This document shows, piece after piece, positions 17,166 to 26,707 of a stretch of DNA of 64,000 nt (position 1 is the first letter of the stretch; every line of letters starts with the position of its first letter). The position numbers and the translations under genes were made by a program. The notes below the pieces were generated by a model. That model ran no database searches and had not been told where the DNA came from. It saw only the letters and a list, made by a program, of their open reading frames with translations. Source of the DNA: Methylobacterium frigidaeris. Its GTDB lineage: Bacteria; Pseudomonadota; Alphaproteobacteria; Rhizobiales; Beijerinckiaceae. The stretch spans positions 62,001-126,000 of the forward strand of contig NZ_BPQJ01000020.1 of the NCBI RefSeq assembly GCF_022179185.1, in the 5' to 3' direction.

Positions 17166-20010
17166 TCAAGCCGCCGCCGACGGGTTGAAGACGACGTCGA
17201 CCCAGTAATTCGTCTTGTTGTAGGTGTTGGTCGGGAACAGGCTGGAACTGCCATAGGCGTAGACGCCGTTCCCGGCCGACGGCGCGGTCAGCGGACCGCT
17301 CGTCACCGCGTTGGCGAAGCCGTTGGCGGTCTGCGAGTAGCGCCCGGCATTGGTGTGGTAGGACGCCGTGTAGGTGGCGCCCGGGGTGAGCGAGACCGGG
17401 TTCGAGAAGGTGGCGGTCTGCCAGCCGCTCGCGGTCTCGTTGGTGAAGGTCGCGGTGGCGAGCTTCTGCCCGGTGCTCGACCACAGCGTGCCGGTATGGG
17501 TGCCGGTATCCTGCGTGCCCTTGTAGAACTTGACGGCGCTGACCGAGCCGGCGCTGGAGGCCTGGAACTGCACCCCGAGCTCGACCGGGTTGAGGTCGTT
17601 GGTGTTGGTCGCCGCCGGCGTCGACGACGAGGAGAACAGGCTGACCGAGCCGGTGCTGGGCGCGAGCACCGTCAGCGCCACGCTCGCCGACGACGTACCC
17701 CCACGCCCGTCCGAGATCGCGTAGGTGAAGCCGGCCGGGCCCGTGTAGCCGGTCGTCGGCGTGAAGGTGATGGTGGAATTGGTGGTGTTGAGCGAGGCGG
17801 TGCCGTTCGTCGCTCCGTTCACGCCCGTCACCGTCAGCGGATCGCCGTTCGGGTCGGTGTCGTTGGCGAGCAACGTCGAGGTCGCGAAGGTGACGGCGGT
17901 GTTGCGGGTCACCGCCGGACCGGTGTCGTTGACCGCGGTCGGCGCCTGGTTGGCGGCGTTGCTGTTCGGGTTGAAGACGACGTCGACCCAGTAATTGGTG
18001 TTCTGGTAGGTGTTGGTCGGGAACAGGCTGGAATTGCCATAGGCGTAGACGCCGTTGCCGGAGGACGGCGCGGTCAGCGGGCCGTTCGTCACCGCGCTCG
18101 AGAAGCCGTTCGCCGTCGTCGAGTAGCGGCCGGCATTGGTGTGGTAGGACGCCGTGTAGGTGGCGCCCGGCGTCAGCGTCACCGGGCTCGAGAAGGTGGC
18201 GGTCTGCCAGCCGCTCGCGGTCTCGTTGGTGAAAGTGGCGGTGGCGAGCTTCTGGCCGCTGCTTGACCACAGCGTGCCGGTATGGGTGCCGGTATCCTGT
18301 GTGCCCTTGTAGAACTTGATTGCGCTGACCGTGCCGGCGCTGGAGCTCTGGAACTTCACCCCGAGCTCGACCGGGCTGGTGTCGTTGGTGTTGGTCGCCG
18401 CCGGGGTCGCCGAGGACGAGAACAGGCTGACCGGGGCGGTGCCCGGCGCCGACACCGTCAGCGCCACGTTGGCCGACGACGTACCCCCGCGCCCGTCCGA
18501 GATCGTGTAGGCGAAGCCGGCCGGGCCCGTATAGCCGGTCGTCGGCGTGAAGGTGATGGTGGCGGCTTGGCTGTTGAGGGAGATGGTGCCGTTGGTCGCG
18601 CCGCTGACGTTCGTGACCGTCAGCGGATCGCCGTTCGGGTCGGTGTCGTTGGCGAGCAGGGTCGAGGCCGCGAAGGTGACGGCGGTGTTCTGCGTCACCG
18701 CCGGGCCGGTGTCGTTGACCGCGGTCGGTGCCTGGTTGGCGGCGGCGGAACCGGGATTGAAGACGACGTCGACCCAGTAATTGGTGTTCTGGTAGGTGTT
18801 GGTCGGGAAAAGACTCGAGCTGCCATAGGCGTAGACGCCGTTGCCGGAGGACGGCGCGGTCAGTGGGCCGTTCGTCACCGCGCTCGAGAAGCCGTTCGCC
18901 GTCGTCGAGTAATGCCCGGTATTGGTGTGGTAGGACGCCGTGTAGGTGGCGCCCGGCGTCAGCGTCACCGGGCTCGAGAAGGTGGCGGTCTGCCAACCGC
19001 TCGCGGTTTCGTTGGTGAAGGTCGCGGTGGCGAGCTTCTGGCCGGTGCTCGACCACAGCGTGCCGGTATGGGTGCCGGTATTCTGGCTGCCCTTGTAGAA
19101 CTTGATCGCGCTGACGGTGCCGGCCGACGAGGCCTGGAACTTCACCCCGAGCTCGACCGAACTGGCGTCGCTCTCGTTGGCGACCGCCGGGGTCGCCGAG
19201 GATGAGAACAGGCTGACCGGAGCGGTGCCCGGCGCCGACACCGCCAGCGCCACGTTGGCCGACGACGTACCCCCGCGCCCGTCCGAGATCGTGTAGGCGA
19301 AGCCGGCCGGGCCCGTGTAGCCGGTCGTTGGCGTGAAGGTGATGGTGGCGGCTTGGCTGTTGAGGGAGACGGTGCCGTTGGTTGCGCCGCTGACGTTCGT
19401 GACCGTCAGCGGATCGCCGTTCGGGTCGGTGTCGTTGACGAGCAGGGCCGAGGTCGCGATGGTCGTGGCGGTATCTTTCGTCACCGCCAGGCCGGTATCG
19501 CTGACCGCGGTCGGGGCCTGGTTCGTCGTGGTGCCGCCGGGGTTGAACAGCACGTCGACCCAGAAATTGGTGTTGCTGAAGGTCTGGGTCGGGAACTGGC
19601 TCGTGCTGCCGTAGGCGAAGACGCCGTTGCTGCCGCCCGCAGCGGAGAGCGGGCCGCTGGTCACGGTGTTGTTGAAGTAGTTCACGTCGCTCGAGTAATG
19701 CCCGAGCGTCGAGTAGTAGGACGCGGTGTAGGTCGCGCCCGGGGTGATGGCGACCGGGTTCGAGAAGGTGGCGGTCTGCCAGCCGTCCGAGGTCTCGTTG
19801 GTGAAGGTCGTGGTGGCGAGCTTCTGCCCGGTGCTCGACCACAGCGTGCCGACATGGACCCCGCGGTCCTGGCTGCTCTTGTAGAAGCGGATGCCGCTGA
19901 TCGTGCCGGCGCTGGAGCTCTGGAACCTCACCCCCAGCTCGACCGCCGAGCTGTCGACGGTGTTGGTGACCGTGGGCTTGGCCGAACCAGGGAACAGGGT
20001 GAGGGAGGGC
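17166..20010 (-). repeat. Tandem 786-base repeat within the giant gene
   Basis: The segment encoding a DUF4082 module plus its linker recurs with a period near 786 bases (anchor sequences near 17184, 17969 and 18756). A fourth, more divergent copy begins near 19545. Long stretches are identical at the DNA level, including synonymous positions, which points to recent duplication or gene conversion. Confidence 0.9.
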
Positions 20011-22388
20011 GATGCCGTCACCGTCAGGCTGCGCCCGGCCGACGGCGTCTCCATGTTGACGCTGTCGTCGGTGGCCCGGGTGCGGATCTGGTAGGTCCCG
20101 GCGACCTGCGGCGCGAAGGTGTAGCTCCAGTTCTCGTCGCCCTTCGCGGCGCGCCAAGTCGCGCCGTTGTCGGTCGAGACCTCGACGCCCGCGACCACGC
20201 CGCCGCCGGCATCCGTCGCGGTGCCGGTGATCGTGACCGGGGTGAAGGCCGCCACGCTGGACCCGGCGGTCGGCGTGGTGACGGTCGAGGTTGGCGCGGT
20301 GTGGTCGGTCGAGGCGGTGGCGGGCTTGAGGTTCGGGTCGAGGGTCGCGGGCTGCACGCCCATATCGGCGAGCAGGTTGACCATCGCCTGCTGGATCCGT
20401 GGATCGGTCGGCGTCGCCTCGTTGTCGTGGTTGGCCGACAGGCCCCAGGACCAGTAGACGGTGCCGGCGCCGAAGACGAGGGCGCCGCTCGGCGCGCGGT
20501 AGAGCGTCAGGCTGTGGGTCGCCGTGCCCTTGCCGGTGGTGTTGCCGTAATCCTGGAGATAGGTCGTCTCGTCGAGCGTGGTCGAGGACAGCCGCACCAG
20601 CCCGGCCGGGGCGGTGGCGTTGTCGGGTGCCTCGTCCCACTCGTAGCCGAGATAGTTCTTGTTGAGCGAGGCGGTCTGGCCCGGCTGCAGGTTGGCGACG
20701 CTGGTATTGCGCCAGAAGCGCTGGTTGGCGTCGTCGTACGGCACCGTGATGGTGTCGAGCACGTAGGCGTCGACCTGGAACATCGTGCCCGTGAGGGCAT
20801 TCTCGGGATCGTTGTTGCCCACCGTCCCGGCCGGCCCGCGGGGATCGCGCCAGGTGCCGGTCCATTGGTTGCTCGGGTCGGCGTTCTGGTCGGCGTCCCA
20901 GGTCTCCTTGTAGGAGACCAGCGTGCGGTACGGCGTGGCGTCGCTGCTGATGCTGTTGGAAAACCGCGTGCGCCAGTAGACCTCGTTGCCGCTCCAGAAC
21001 GCCAGGTTGACGCCGGCGTCGCGCGCCGCCTCGACGTTGTCGCGCTGCGGACCCGACCAGTACTCGTCGTGGCCGACGTCGAGGTACATCTTGTGGTTCT
21101 TGAGCAGGCTGCCGTAGCGGTCGGCATCGACGCCCGACATGTACGAGACGTCGTAGCCGTTCTGCTCCAGCCACATGATCGCCGGGAACTCGGCGCCGTA
21201 GATGTAGTCCTGCGGACCGGCGGCGAGGCCGCCGCCGCGGGTGGTGATCGGCCGGTTGTAGCTGACCGCGTAGGCGCGGCCCGCGCCCTGGCCGGTGGCC
21301 GGGCCGTTGCCGCCGTAGAAGTTGGCCCCGCCCCAAGGGTTGTAGGCCTGCCAGGTCTGGTCGGCAGTCTGGAAGATGATGTCGCTGTGGCTCGAATCGT
21401 CCCGGACGATGAACGGGATCTCGTTCTCGCCGGCTACGCCGTCCTGGCGCGTCAGCTTGGCGATGTAGACGCCCGAGACCGCGTCCGTCGGCACGGTCCA
21501 CGAGGCCGAGATCGACCAGTTGCCGGCATCGACCATGCCGGTCGCCGCGTCGCGCAAGGGATTCGGCTGGTTCTGCACCCCGGTCCGCTGGATCGTGTCG
21601 ATCTTGCGCGCCCCCAGACCCCCGTAATAGCCGAGCCGGTAGATGTCGATGCGGTAGTTGTTCGAATCGGTGTTGATCTTGAAGTTGACCGTCTTGCCGA
21701 TATTCGTGCTGATGTCGGTGGCGAACCCCTCGATGTTGTCGCTGCCCGATCCGTCGATGCCCCACTCGCTGACCGGGTTGCCGACCTTCTGGTTCTCCAG
21801 GACGATCTTGTTGGTCGCCGAGGCGGTGGCGGTGCCGCTGGCGGTCAGCGAGTTGGGGGCCAGGATGTTGGTGGTGACGGATTTCGACGGGGCCACCGCA
21901 TTCGTGACCGGTCCGCTCAGCTTGGCGATCTGGGACTTGCTCGGGCCGGTCGTGGCGGTCTCCGCCCCGCCGGGCAGGGTGGTGACGGCGCCCACCGGCG
22001 CGCTGCTGCCGTAGCCGGGCAACTGCCCGCTCGTCGACAGGATGGTGCTGGCCGGCAGGTCGAGGATCCGGGACGGGCAGTTCACGTAGCCGCAACTGCC
22101 GCAGCAGAAGATCGCGTTCGACGCCGCGGACGGGCCCGACTTTATCGTAAGATCCTGGATCGTCTGGGCGGGGGCCGCCGCGTCGGGCGTGCCGCTCGAG
22201 CCGACGGGCGTCGCACCGAGGAGCGCGGCGACTTGGCTTGCAGAAGCCGGGTCTTCCGCCGCCGCACTCGTCGCGGCGCTTCTGGCGGCCGGCGGTTCGA
22301 TCGATCCAGGCGCCGAGGACGATGCATTGACGCCGGTCTGAACGGGATTGAACGCCGGATCGACGGTCGTCTCGTCGGAATAGAGCAT
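17166..22388 (-). CDS. Giant secreted protein: dimethylformamidase-like, Ig-like and four DUF4082 modules
   Basis: About 1,740 residues with no Sec signal peptide. Approximate order: a low-complexity N-terminus (1-190) with a Cys cluster CCGSCGYVNC near 95-104; a domain resembling the dimethylformamidase large subunit C-terminal region (190-700) with GHDEYWSGPQRDNVE and FWSGNEVYWRT; an Ig-like domain (700-793). Four DUF4082 modules (793-953, 1059-1214, 1319-1476, 1583-1740) are separated by cadherin-like linkers carrying NDTDPNGDPLTVT. DUF4082 modules look like beta-sandwich binding domains. Lack of a signal peptide and operon position before an HlyB/HlyD pair suggest type I export. No RTX nonapeptides are present. 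The enzymatic domain may be an amidase-like fold used structurally. I start at the ATG at 22388; a GTG at 22481 is possible and the ribosome site is weak. Confidence 0.88.
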   Translation of the reverse strand: MLYSDETTVDPAFNPVQTGVNASSSAPGSIEPPAARSAATSAAAEDPASASQVAALLGATPVGSSGTPDAAAPAQTIQDLTIKSGPSAASNAIFCCGSCGYVNCPSRILDLPASTILSTSGQLPGYGSSAPVGAVTTLPGGAETATTGPSKSQIAKLSGPVTNAVAPSKSVTTNILAPNSLTASGTATASATNKIVLENQKVGNPVSEWGIDGSGSDNIEGFATDISTNIGKTVNFKINTDSNNYRIDIYRLGYYGGLGARKIDTIQRTGVQNQPNPLRDAATGMVDAGNWSISASWTVPTDAVSGVYIAKLTRQDGVAGENEIPFIVRDDSSHSDIIFQTADQTWQAYNPWGGANFYGGNGPATGQGAGRAYAVSYNRPITTRGGGLAAGPQDYIYGAEFPAIMWLEQNGYDVSYMSGVDADRYGSLLKNHKMYLDVGHDEYWSGPQRDNVEAARDAGVNLAFWSGNEVYWRTRFSNSISSDATPYRTLVSYKETWDADQNADPSNQWTGTWRDPRGPAGTVGNNDPENALTGTMFQVDAYVLDTITVPYDDANQRFWRNTSVANLQPGQTASLNKNYLGYEWDEAPDNATAPAGLVRLSSTTLDETTYLQDYGNTTGKGTATHSLTLYRAPSGALVFGAGTVYWSWGLSANHDNEATPTDPRIQQAMVNLLADMGVQPATLDPNLKPATASTDHTAPTSTVTTPTAGSSVAAFTPVTITGTATDAGGGVVAGVEVSTDNGATWRAAKGDENWSYTFAPQVAGTYQIRTRATDDSVNMETPSAGRSLTVTASPSLTLFPGSAKPTVTNTVDSSAVELGVRFQSSSAGTISGIRFYKSSQDRGVHVGTLWSSTGQKLATTTFTNETSDGWQTATFSNPVAITPGATYTASYYSTLGHYSSDVNYFNNTVTSGPLSAAGGSNGVFAYGSTSQFPTQTFSNTNFWVDVLFNPGGTTTNQAPTAVSDTGLAVTKDTATTIATSALLVNDTDPNGDPLTVTNVSGATNGTVSLNSQAATITFTPTTGYTGPAGFAYTISDGRGGTSSANVALAVSAPGTAPVSLFSSSATPAVANESDASSVELGVKFQASSAGTVSAIKFYKGSQNTGTHTGTLWSSTGQKLATATFTNETASGWQTATFSSPVTLTPGATYTASYHTNTGHYSTTANGFSSAVTNGPLTAPSSGNGVYAYGSSSLFPTNTYQNTNYWVDVVFNPGSAAANQAPTAVNDTGPAVTQNTAVTFAASTLLANDTDPNGDPLTVTNVSGATNGTISLNSQAATITFTPTTGYTGPAGFAYTISDGRGGTSSANVALTVSAPGTAPVSLFSSSATPAATNTNDTSPVELGVKFQSSSAGTVSAIKFYKGTQDTGTHTGTLWSSSGQKLATATFTNETASGWQTATFSSPVTLTPGATYTASYHTNAGRYSTTANGFSSAVTNGPLTAPSSGNGVYAYGNSSLFPTNTYQNTNYWVDVVFNPNSNAANQAPTAVNDTGPAVTRNTAVTFATSTLLANDTDPNGDPLTVTGVNGATNGTASLNTTNSTITFTPTTGYTGPAGFTYAISDGRGGTSSASVALTVLAPSTGSVSLFSSSSTPAATNTNDLNPVELGVQFQASSAGSVSAVKFYKGTQDTGTHTGTLWSSTGQKLATATFTNETASGWQTATFSNPVSLTPGATYTASYHTNAGRYSQTANGFANAVTSGPLTAPSAGNGVYAYGSSSLFPTNTYNKTNYWVDVVFNPSAAA

Positions 22389-23214
22389 GGCGTCTGCTTT
22401 CGACAAGAAAGATTCGCGGTGAACGGCACTGTCACACCTGGACCTGGATTGTGGAAGGAGCCTTAGGCCGGCTGCGCACACAGCCTTTCGGTGCGGACGA
22501 CAACTGTCGCCTACGCCTTTTGAAGGACCTTCACGACTGATCCACGCGGTGCTTGTGTCACCGGCAAGCTGCGTCGGACCGGATCTGGGAGGCCCAAAGG
22601 ATAGGGCGATTTTCGCAAGTCGTCGCAGGTAGCGGTTCGTGGATCATCGTCGTGCCGGCAATCGTCGAGGCCGGACCGACTGCATGCAATGCCCGGATGG
22701 TCTGCCGGGAGCCGATGCGCCGTACAATCGACGCGCAGCTTCGCCGTATTCAAGGCCGTCTCTCATCGCCGGCCGTCAAGGCCTGTCTCATATCGGGACG
22801 ATCATTCATCTTATGTACGGCGCCGTATGTTGACAGTCGGACAGCTGTGCAGACCAATCCGCGCGCTCTCAATACGGCCGAGTTGCTGCACTGCATCATG
22901 GCGCCGAGAGTTGTCGCCCCCGATCTCTTGGCTCAGCGACCTCCCGCTGCCGCACGGATCGTCATTCACTGCACAAATTTTGCCGGAAAGAAGCGGCGAA
23001 TCACCGGGCCACCCTGAATCGTTGTAGAATTATTTGATGAAGTATCGATAAGACTATGGTTATTAACACAGGCTTGACAGGCAAACGTTGCTACTTATTG
23101 TCCGGCTCGCACATCGGATCGGGCCCCGGACGGGCGCTGATCTTCTCACGATGACGCATCCATGCCGCCGCTGCCTGCGGTCCGGCGACCATTCCACAGA
23201 ATCGGAAGTGATAC
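22389..23214. other. 826-base divergent intergenic region between two secretion loci
   Basis: No convincing gene was found here. Short frames exist, but none has a ribosome site or family features. GC content falls noticeably toward the right end (23020-23100), which carries AT-rich promoter-like sequence. The region must hold the promoters of the leftward giant-protein operon and the rightward carbohydrate-binding protein gene, so shared control is likely. It is long enough to hide a small RNA or several regulator sites. Confidence 0.6.
23074..23101 (+). promoter_or_regulatory. Candidate sigma-70-like promoter
   Basis: TTGACA at 23074-23079 is followed after 16 bases by TATTGT at 23096-23101 (four of six consensus matches). 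It lies about 115 bases upstream of the carbohydrate-binding protein start in an AT-rich patch. The -35 match is perfect; the -10 is only fair. Confidence 0.45.
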
Positions 23215-24591
23215 ATGGCTTTTCAAACGGTCGCGCAGCCTTTTGCGCCGAGCAGCATTTGGAACACCCCGATCGGGTCGAACGCCCAGTTCCAGGCTGC
23301 ATCCGGTGCGCAGACCGCCTCCATCCAGCATCAGGCCGGCGTGAACACCTGGATCGGCCAGGACGCGATTCCGATCTATCAGGCCAAGTCGACCGACCCG
23401 ATGGCGACCTGGAGCTACGACAGCCGGGGCACCAACGCCGACTGGACCTTCGGCAACACCTCGTCGATGAACGGCACGTTCCAGATGCGGACGCCGACCG
23501 ACGTGCAGTTCAAGACTGGCGACGGCTGGGCGATCATCGTCTCCGAGGACGGCCAGCACTACATCGAGACCTGGCTCGGCTCGAAGACCGGTGGCAACAG
23601 CTACCACGCCAACTACGTCGTCGAGAACACCGTGACGGGTGACGGCATCGCCAACGTGCCGGGCGCGCACGAGGGCATCCGCGCCGCCGGCATGTCGCTG
23701 ATGGGCGGCGTGGTGCAGAAGGAGGATCTCGACACGCTCAACATCGACCACGCCGTGGCGATGGCGATCTCGACGACCCAGGCCGGCTCCAGCAGCACGC
23801 CCTACGTCTGGCCGGCGACCACTGCCGACAGCTTCAGCGGCAGCTACTCGGGCAGCATCCCGCTCGGCTCGCTGTTCGCGATCCCGAAGGACGTCGATCT
23901 CACCAAGATCGGCATCACGACCCAAGAGGGCATGGCGCTGGCCAAGGCCTACCAGAACTACGGCGGCTACGTCACCGACACTGCCGGCCCGAACACGCTG
24001 CAGCTCGCCTATCTCGAGAAGGGCGTGAGCCAGGGCCAGGTCGACAACCTGTTCAAGGACATGGGCGCGATCCGCTCGCACCTCGAGATGGTGACGAACA
24101 ACACCGCCGCGACCCCGGCGGGCGGCGGCGACCACAGCGCGCCGAGCACGCCGGTCACGACGACGCCGGTGACGACGACCCCCGCGGCGCCCCCCGCGAC
24201 CACTCCGTCAACGGGCGGCACGGCGCAGCCGAGCGTCAGCCTCGGCAGCGGCTCCGACCAGCTGCTGCTCAAGATCAGCCAGGACGCCTATAACGGCAAC
24301 GCGCAGTACACCATCTCGGTGGACGGCAAGCAGATCGGCGGGGTCCAGACCGCGAAGTCCCTGCACAGCGCCGGTCAGTCCGACCTGATCTCGGTGCGCG
24401 GCGACTGGGGCCAGGGCGACCACGACGTGGCGATCAAGTTCCTCAACGATGCGTGGGGCGGATCGGACGCGAAGGACCGCAACCTCTACGTCGACAGCGC
24501 TACCTATGACGGACAGAACGTCCAGAGCGCCCACCTGACCCTGGCCGATAGCGGTACCAAGCACTTCACCTTCCACGACTACCTCGTCTGA
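23215..24591 (+). CDS. Secreted protein with C-terminal carbohydrate-binding domain
   Basis: A 458-residue protein without a Sec signal peptide. Residues 1-290 form one domain starting FAPSSIWNTPIGSNAQFQAA with conserved HEGIRAAGMSLMGG and NYGGYVTDTAGPN segments. I recall similar segments from secreted bacterial proteins of unknown activity. A Thr/Pro-rich linker covers about 300-335. Residues about 340-445 (LLKISQDAYNGNAQYTISVD, later VAIKFLNDAWGG) resemble the calcium-dependent CBM60/CBM36-type xylan-binding fold. The chain ends in HFTFHDYLV, plausible as a type I secretion signal. GGAAG lies six bases before the ATG. The downstream ABC exporter and HlyD genes make it the likely cargo. It may bind or process matrix or plant polysaccharide. 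Confidence 0.8.
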   Translation: MAFQTVAQPFAPSSIWNTPIGSNAQFQAASGAQTASIQHQAGVNTWIGQDAIPIYQAKSTDPMATWSYDSRGTNADWTFGNTSSMNGTFQMRTPTDVQFKTGDGWAIIVSEDGQHYIETWLGSKTGGNSYHANYVVENTVTGDGIANVPGAHEGIRAAGMSLMGGVVQKEDLDTLNIDHAVAMAISTTQAGSSSTPYVWPATTADSFSGSYSGSIPLGSLFAIPKDVDLTKIGITTQEGMALAKAYQNYGGYVTDTAGPNTLQLAYLEKGVSQGQVDNLFKDMGAIRSHLEMVTNNTAATPAGGGDHSAPSTPVTTTPVTTTPAAPPATTPSTGGTAQPSVSLGSGSDQLLLKISQDAYNGNAQYTISVDGKQIGGVQTAKSLHSAGQSDLISVRGDWGQGDHDVAIKFLNDAWGGSDAKDRNLYVDSATYDGQNVQSAHLTLADSGTKHFTFHDYLV

Positions 24592-24602
24592 GGCTCGTGA
24601 CG

Positions 24603-24628
24603 CCCCGCCCGCCCCTCGGCGGGCGGGG
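24603..24628 (+). terminator. Strong hairpin between secreted protein and exporter genes
   Basis: Perfect 11-base GC-only arms (24603-24613, 24618-24628) flank a CCTC loop, starting 12 bases after the stop codon. There is no T-tract afterwards. It may partly terminate transcription or shield the upstream message, giving more cargo than exporter. Confidence 0.6.
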
Positions 24629-24712
24629 TCCTCCGCGCGTCCCTCCCGCATCCGCTGCGCCGCCCGCAACCACCCCGTCGCCGCGCGCCGCCGAACGGAG
24701 CCCAGCCACCCC

Positions 24713-26707
24713 GTGACATCTCTCGATCCCCGCTCCGATCCCCGCTTCCCGGTGACCGGCACCGTCCGGCGCGCCCGCGACGCCGCCCTCGGTCTGGCCG
24801 CACCGGCGCTGCACCGGGTGCGCGGCCGCCTCGCCTCCGCAGGGGAGGCCGGCGCGGCCGGGCCCGGCGAGGCGGGCATGCCCAGCCAGGATGGTCTTCG
24901 CCAGGACGCCTTGACGGCCTTCGGCCTCGGGCGGTCCCGGGCCGCCTCGGCGCCGCCGATGGTGGCGGCTCTGGCGCGGCTGCGCCACGTCATCCTCGGC
25001 GTCGCGGTGCTCAGCGGGGCCGTGAACCTGCTGGCGCTCGCCGGCTCGTTCTACATGCTCGAAGTCTACGACCGGGTGATCCCGAGCCGCAGCGTGCCGA
25101 CGCTGGTGGGCCTGAGCCTGATCGTGCTGGTGCTCTATCTCGGCCAGGGCTTCTTCGACCTGATCCGGTCGCGCCTGCTGCTGCGGGCCGGCAAGGCTTT
25201 CGACGAATCCCTGAGCCGGCAGGTCTTCCGCGCCGTCGTCACCCTGCCCCTGCGCGGCCGGGCGGAGGCCGACGGCCTGCGCCCGATGCGCGACCTCGAC
25301 CAGATCCGCTCCGCCCTCGCCGGCGGGGGCCCGGGCGCGCTGTTCGACCTGCCCTGGATCCCGGTCTATCTCGGCCTGCTCTTCGCCTTCCACGTCTGGA
25401 TCGGCCTCACCGCACTCCTCGGGGCGGTGGCGCTCGTCGGCCTGACGGTGCTCGCCGAGATCCTCACCCGCCACCACGCCCGCGACGCCCGCGAGGCCTC
25501 CGCCGCCCGGGGCTTCGTCGCCGACGCGAGCCGGCGCAACGCCGAGACCGTGCGGGCGATGGGCATGGAGCCCGACCTGGCCGGCATCTGGTCCCGGGTC
25601 AACGCCGCCTCGCACGCCACCCAGGAGCGCACCGCCGAGATCACGGGAGCGATCCACAACGCCTCGAAGGTCCTGCGCGTGCTGCTGCAATCGGCGGTGC
25701 TCGGCGTCGGCGCCTTCCTGGTGATCCGCCAGGAGGCCACCGCCGGAGTCATCATCGCCGGCTCGATCCTGAGCGCCCGGGCGCTGGCGCCGATCGACCA
25801 GGCGATCGGCTACTGGAAGACCTTCTCCGCCGCCCGCGAGTGCTGGCGCCATCTCGGCGCGGCCCTGTCGGCCGCCGGTCCGGAGCCGGAGGGCCTGACC
25901 CTGCCGGCGCCGCGCGCGTCGCTCACCGTCGAGCAGGCGAGCGTCGGCCCGCCCGGCAGCCAGCGCCTCACCGCCCTCGACGTCGGCTTCACGCTCGTGC
26001 CGGGGCAGGGGCTCGGCATCGTCGGCCACAGCGCCTCGGGCAAGTCGTCGCTCGCCCGCCTGCTCGTGGGGATCTGGCCCGCGGACCGCGGCGCGGTGCG
26101 CCTCGACGGCGCCCGCCTCGACCAGTGGCGGCCGCAGGATCTCGGCCGCCATGTCGGCTACCTGCCGCAGGAGGTCGAGCTGTTTCCCGGCACGGTGGCG
26201 GCCAACATCGCGCGCTTCCGGCCCGGGGCCGAGGCCGACGGGATCATCGCGGCGGCCAAGGCGGCGCGGGTCCACGACCTGATCCTGTCCCTGCCCGAGG
26301 GCTACCAGACCCAGATCGGCGAGCGCGGTGCGCTGCTCTCCGCCGGCCAGCGCCAGCGCCTGGCCCTCGCCCGCGCCCTCTACGGCGACCCCTTCCTGGT
26401 GGTGCTCGACGAGCCGAACTCGAACCTCGACCAGGAGGGCGAGGCGGCGCTCACCGAGGCGATCGCCGGGGTGCGGGCGCGGGGCGGCATCGTGGTGGTG
26501 ATCGCCCACCGGCCGAGCGCGCTGGCGGCGGTCGACCAGGTGATGGTGATGGCCCACGGCCGCGTCCAGGCGCTCGGCCCCCGCGACGAGATCCTGCCCG
26601 CCCTCAACCGGCCGCGCCCGATGCCGGCGGAGCGGCCGATGCATGCCGGCTCGGCGAGCTTCGCGCCCGGCTTCACCCTCAAGGTCGCCCAGGGAGGGCG
26701 CGCGTGA
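24713..26707 (+). CDS. Type I secretion ABC exporter, PrtD type
   Basis: About 664 residues. A variable cytoplasmic N-terminus of about 90 residues lacks a C39-like domain. A six-helix membrane domain (about 90-370) includes LAGSFYMLEVYDRVIPSRSV, a hallmark of PrtD/AprD/HasD exporters. The C-terminal ATPase has Walker A GHSASGKSS near residue 437, signature LSAGQRQRLALARAL and Walker B FLVVLDEPNSNLD. The start is a GTG at 24713. Its stop overlaps the next gene's ATG by one base (TGATG), so adaptor translation is coupled. It lies 121 bases after the carbohydrate-binding protein gene, which is the probable substrate. It is independent of the HlyB-type exporter to the left. Confidence 0.94.
   Translation: MTSLDPRSDPRFPVTGTVRRARDAALGLAAPALHRVRGRLASAGEAGAAGPGEAGMPSQDGLRQDALTAFGLGRSRAASAPPMVAALARLRHVILGVAVLSGAVNLLALAGSFYMLEVYDRVIPSRSVPTLVGLSLIVLVLYLGQGFFDLIRSRLLLRAGKAFDESLSRQVFRAVVTLPLRGRAEADGLRPMRDLDQIRSALAGGGPGALFDLPWIPVYLGLLFAFHVWIGLTALLGAVALVGLTVLAEILTRHHARDAREASAARGFVADASRRNAETVRAMGMEPDLAGIWSRVNAASHATQERTAEITGAIHNASKVLRVLLQSAVLGVGAFLVIRQEATAGVIIAGSILSARALAPIDQAIGYWKTFSAARECWRHLGAALSAAGPEPEGLTLPAPRASLTVEQASVGPPGSQRLTALDVGFTLVPGQGLGIVGHSASGKSSLARLLVGIWPADRGAVRLDGARLDQWRPQDLGRHVGYLPQEVELFPGTVAANIARFRPGAEADGIIAAAKAARVHDLILSLPEGYQTQIGERGALLSAGQRQRLALARALYGDPFLVVLDEPNSNLDQEGEAALTEAIAGVRARGGIVVVIAHRPSALAAVDQVMVMAHGRVQALGPRDEILPALNRPRPMPAERPMHAGSASFAPGFTLKVAQGGRA

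Noticed and set aside
16771..22095. Very long minus-strand frame of about 1,770 codons in a different phase from the giant secreted protein
   Set aside because: It is a repetitive out-of-frame reading of the same tandem repeats, dominated by Arg, His and Gln. Only its last 104 codons correspond to the real small gene at 16771-17085.
19353..22466. Plus-strand frame of about 1,037 codons opposite the giant gene
   Set aside because: Antisense shadow with Arg/Val/Gly-rich composition and no ribosome site or domain.
22553..23017. Plus-strand frame of 154 codons in the divergent secretion spacer
   Set aside because: No ribosome site, no domain and unbalanced composition; the spacer is more likely regulatory.
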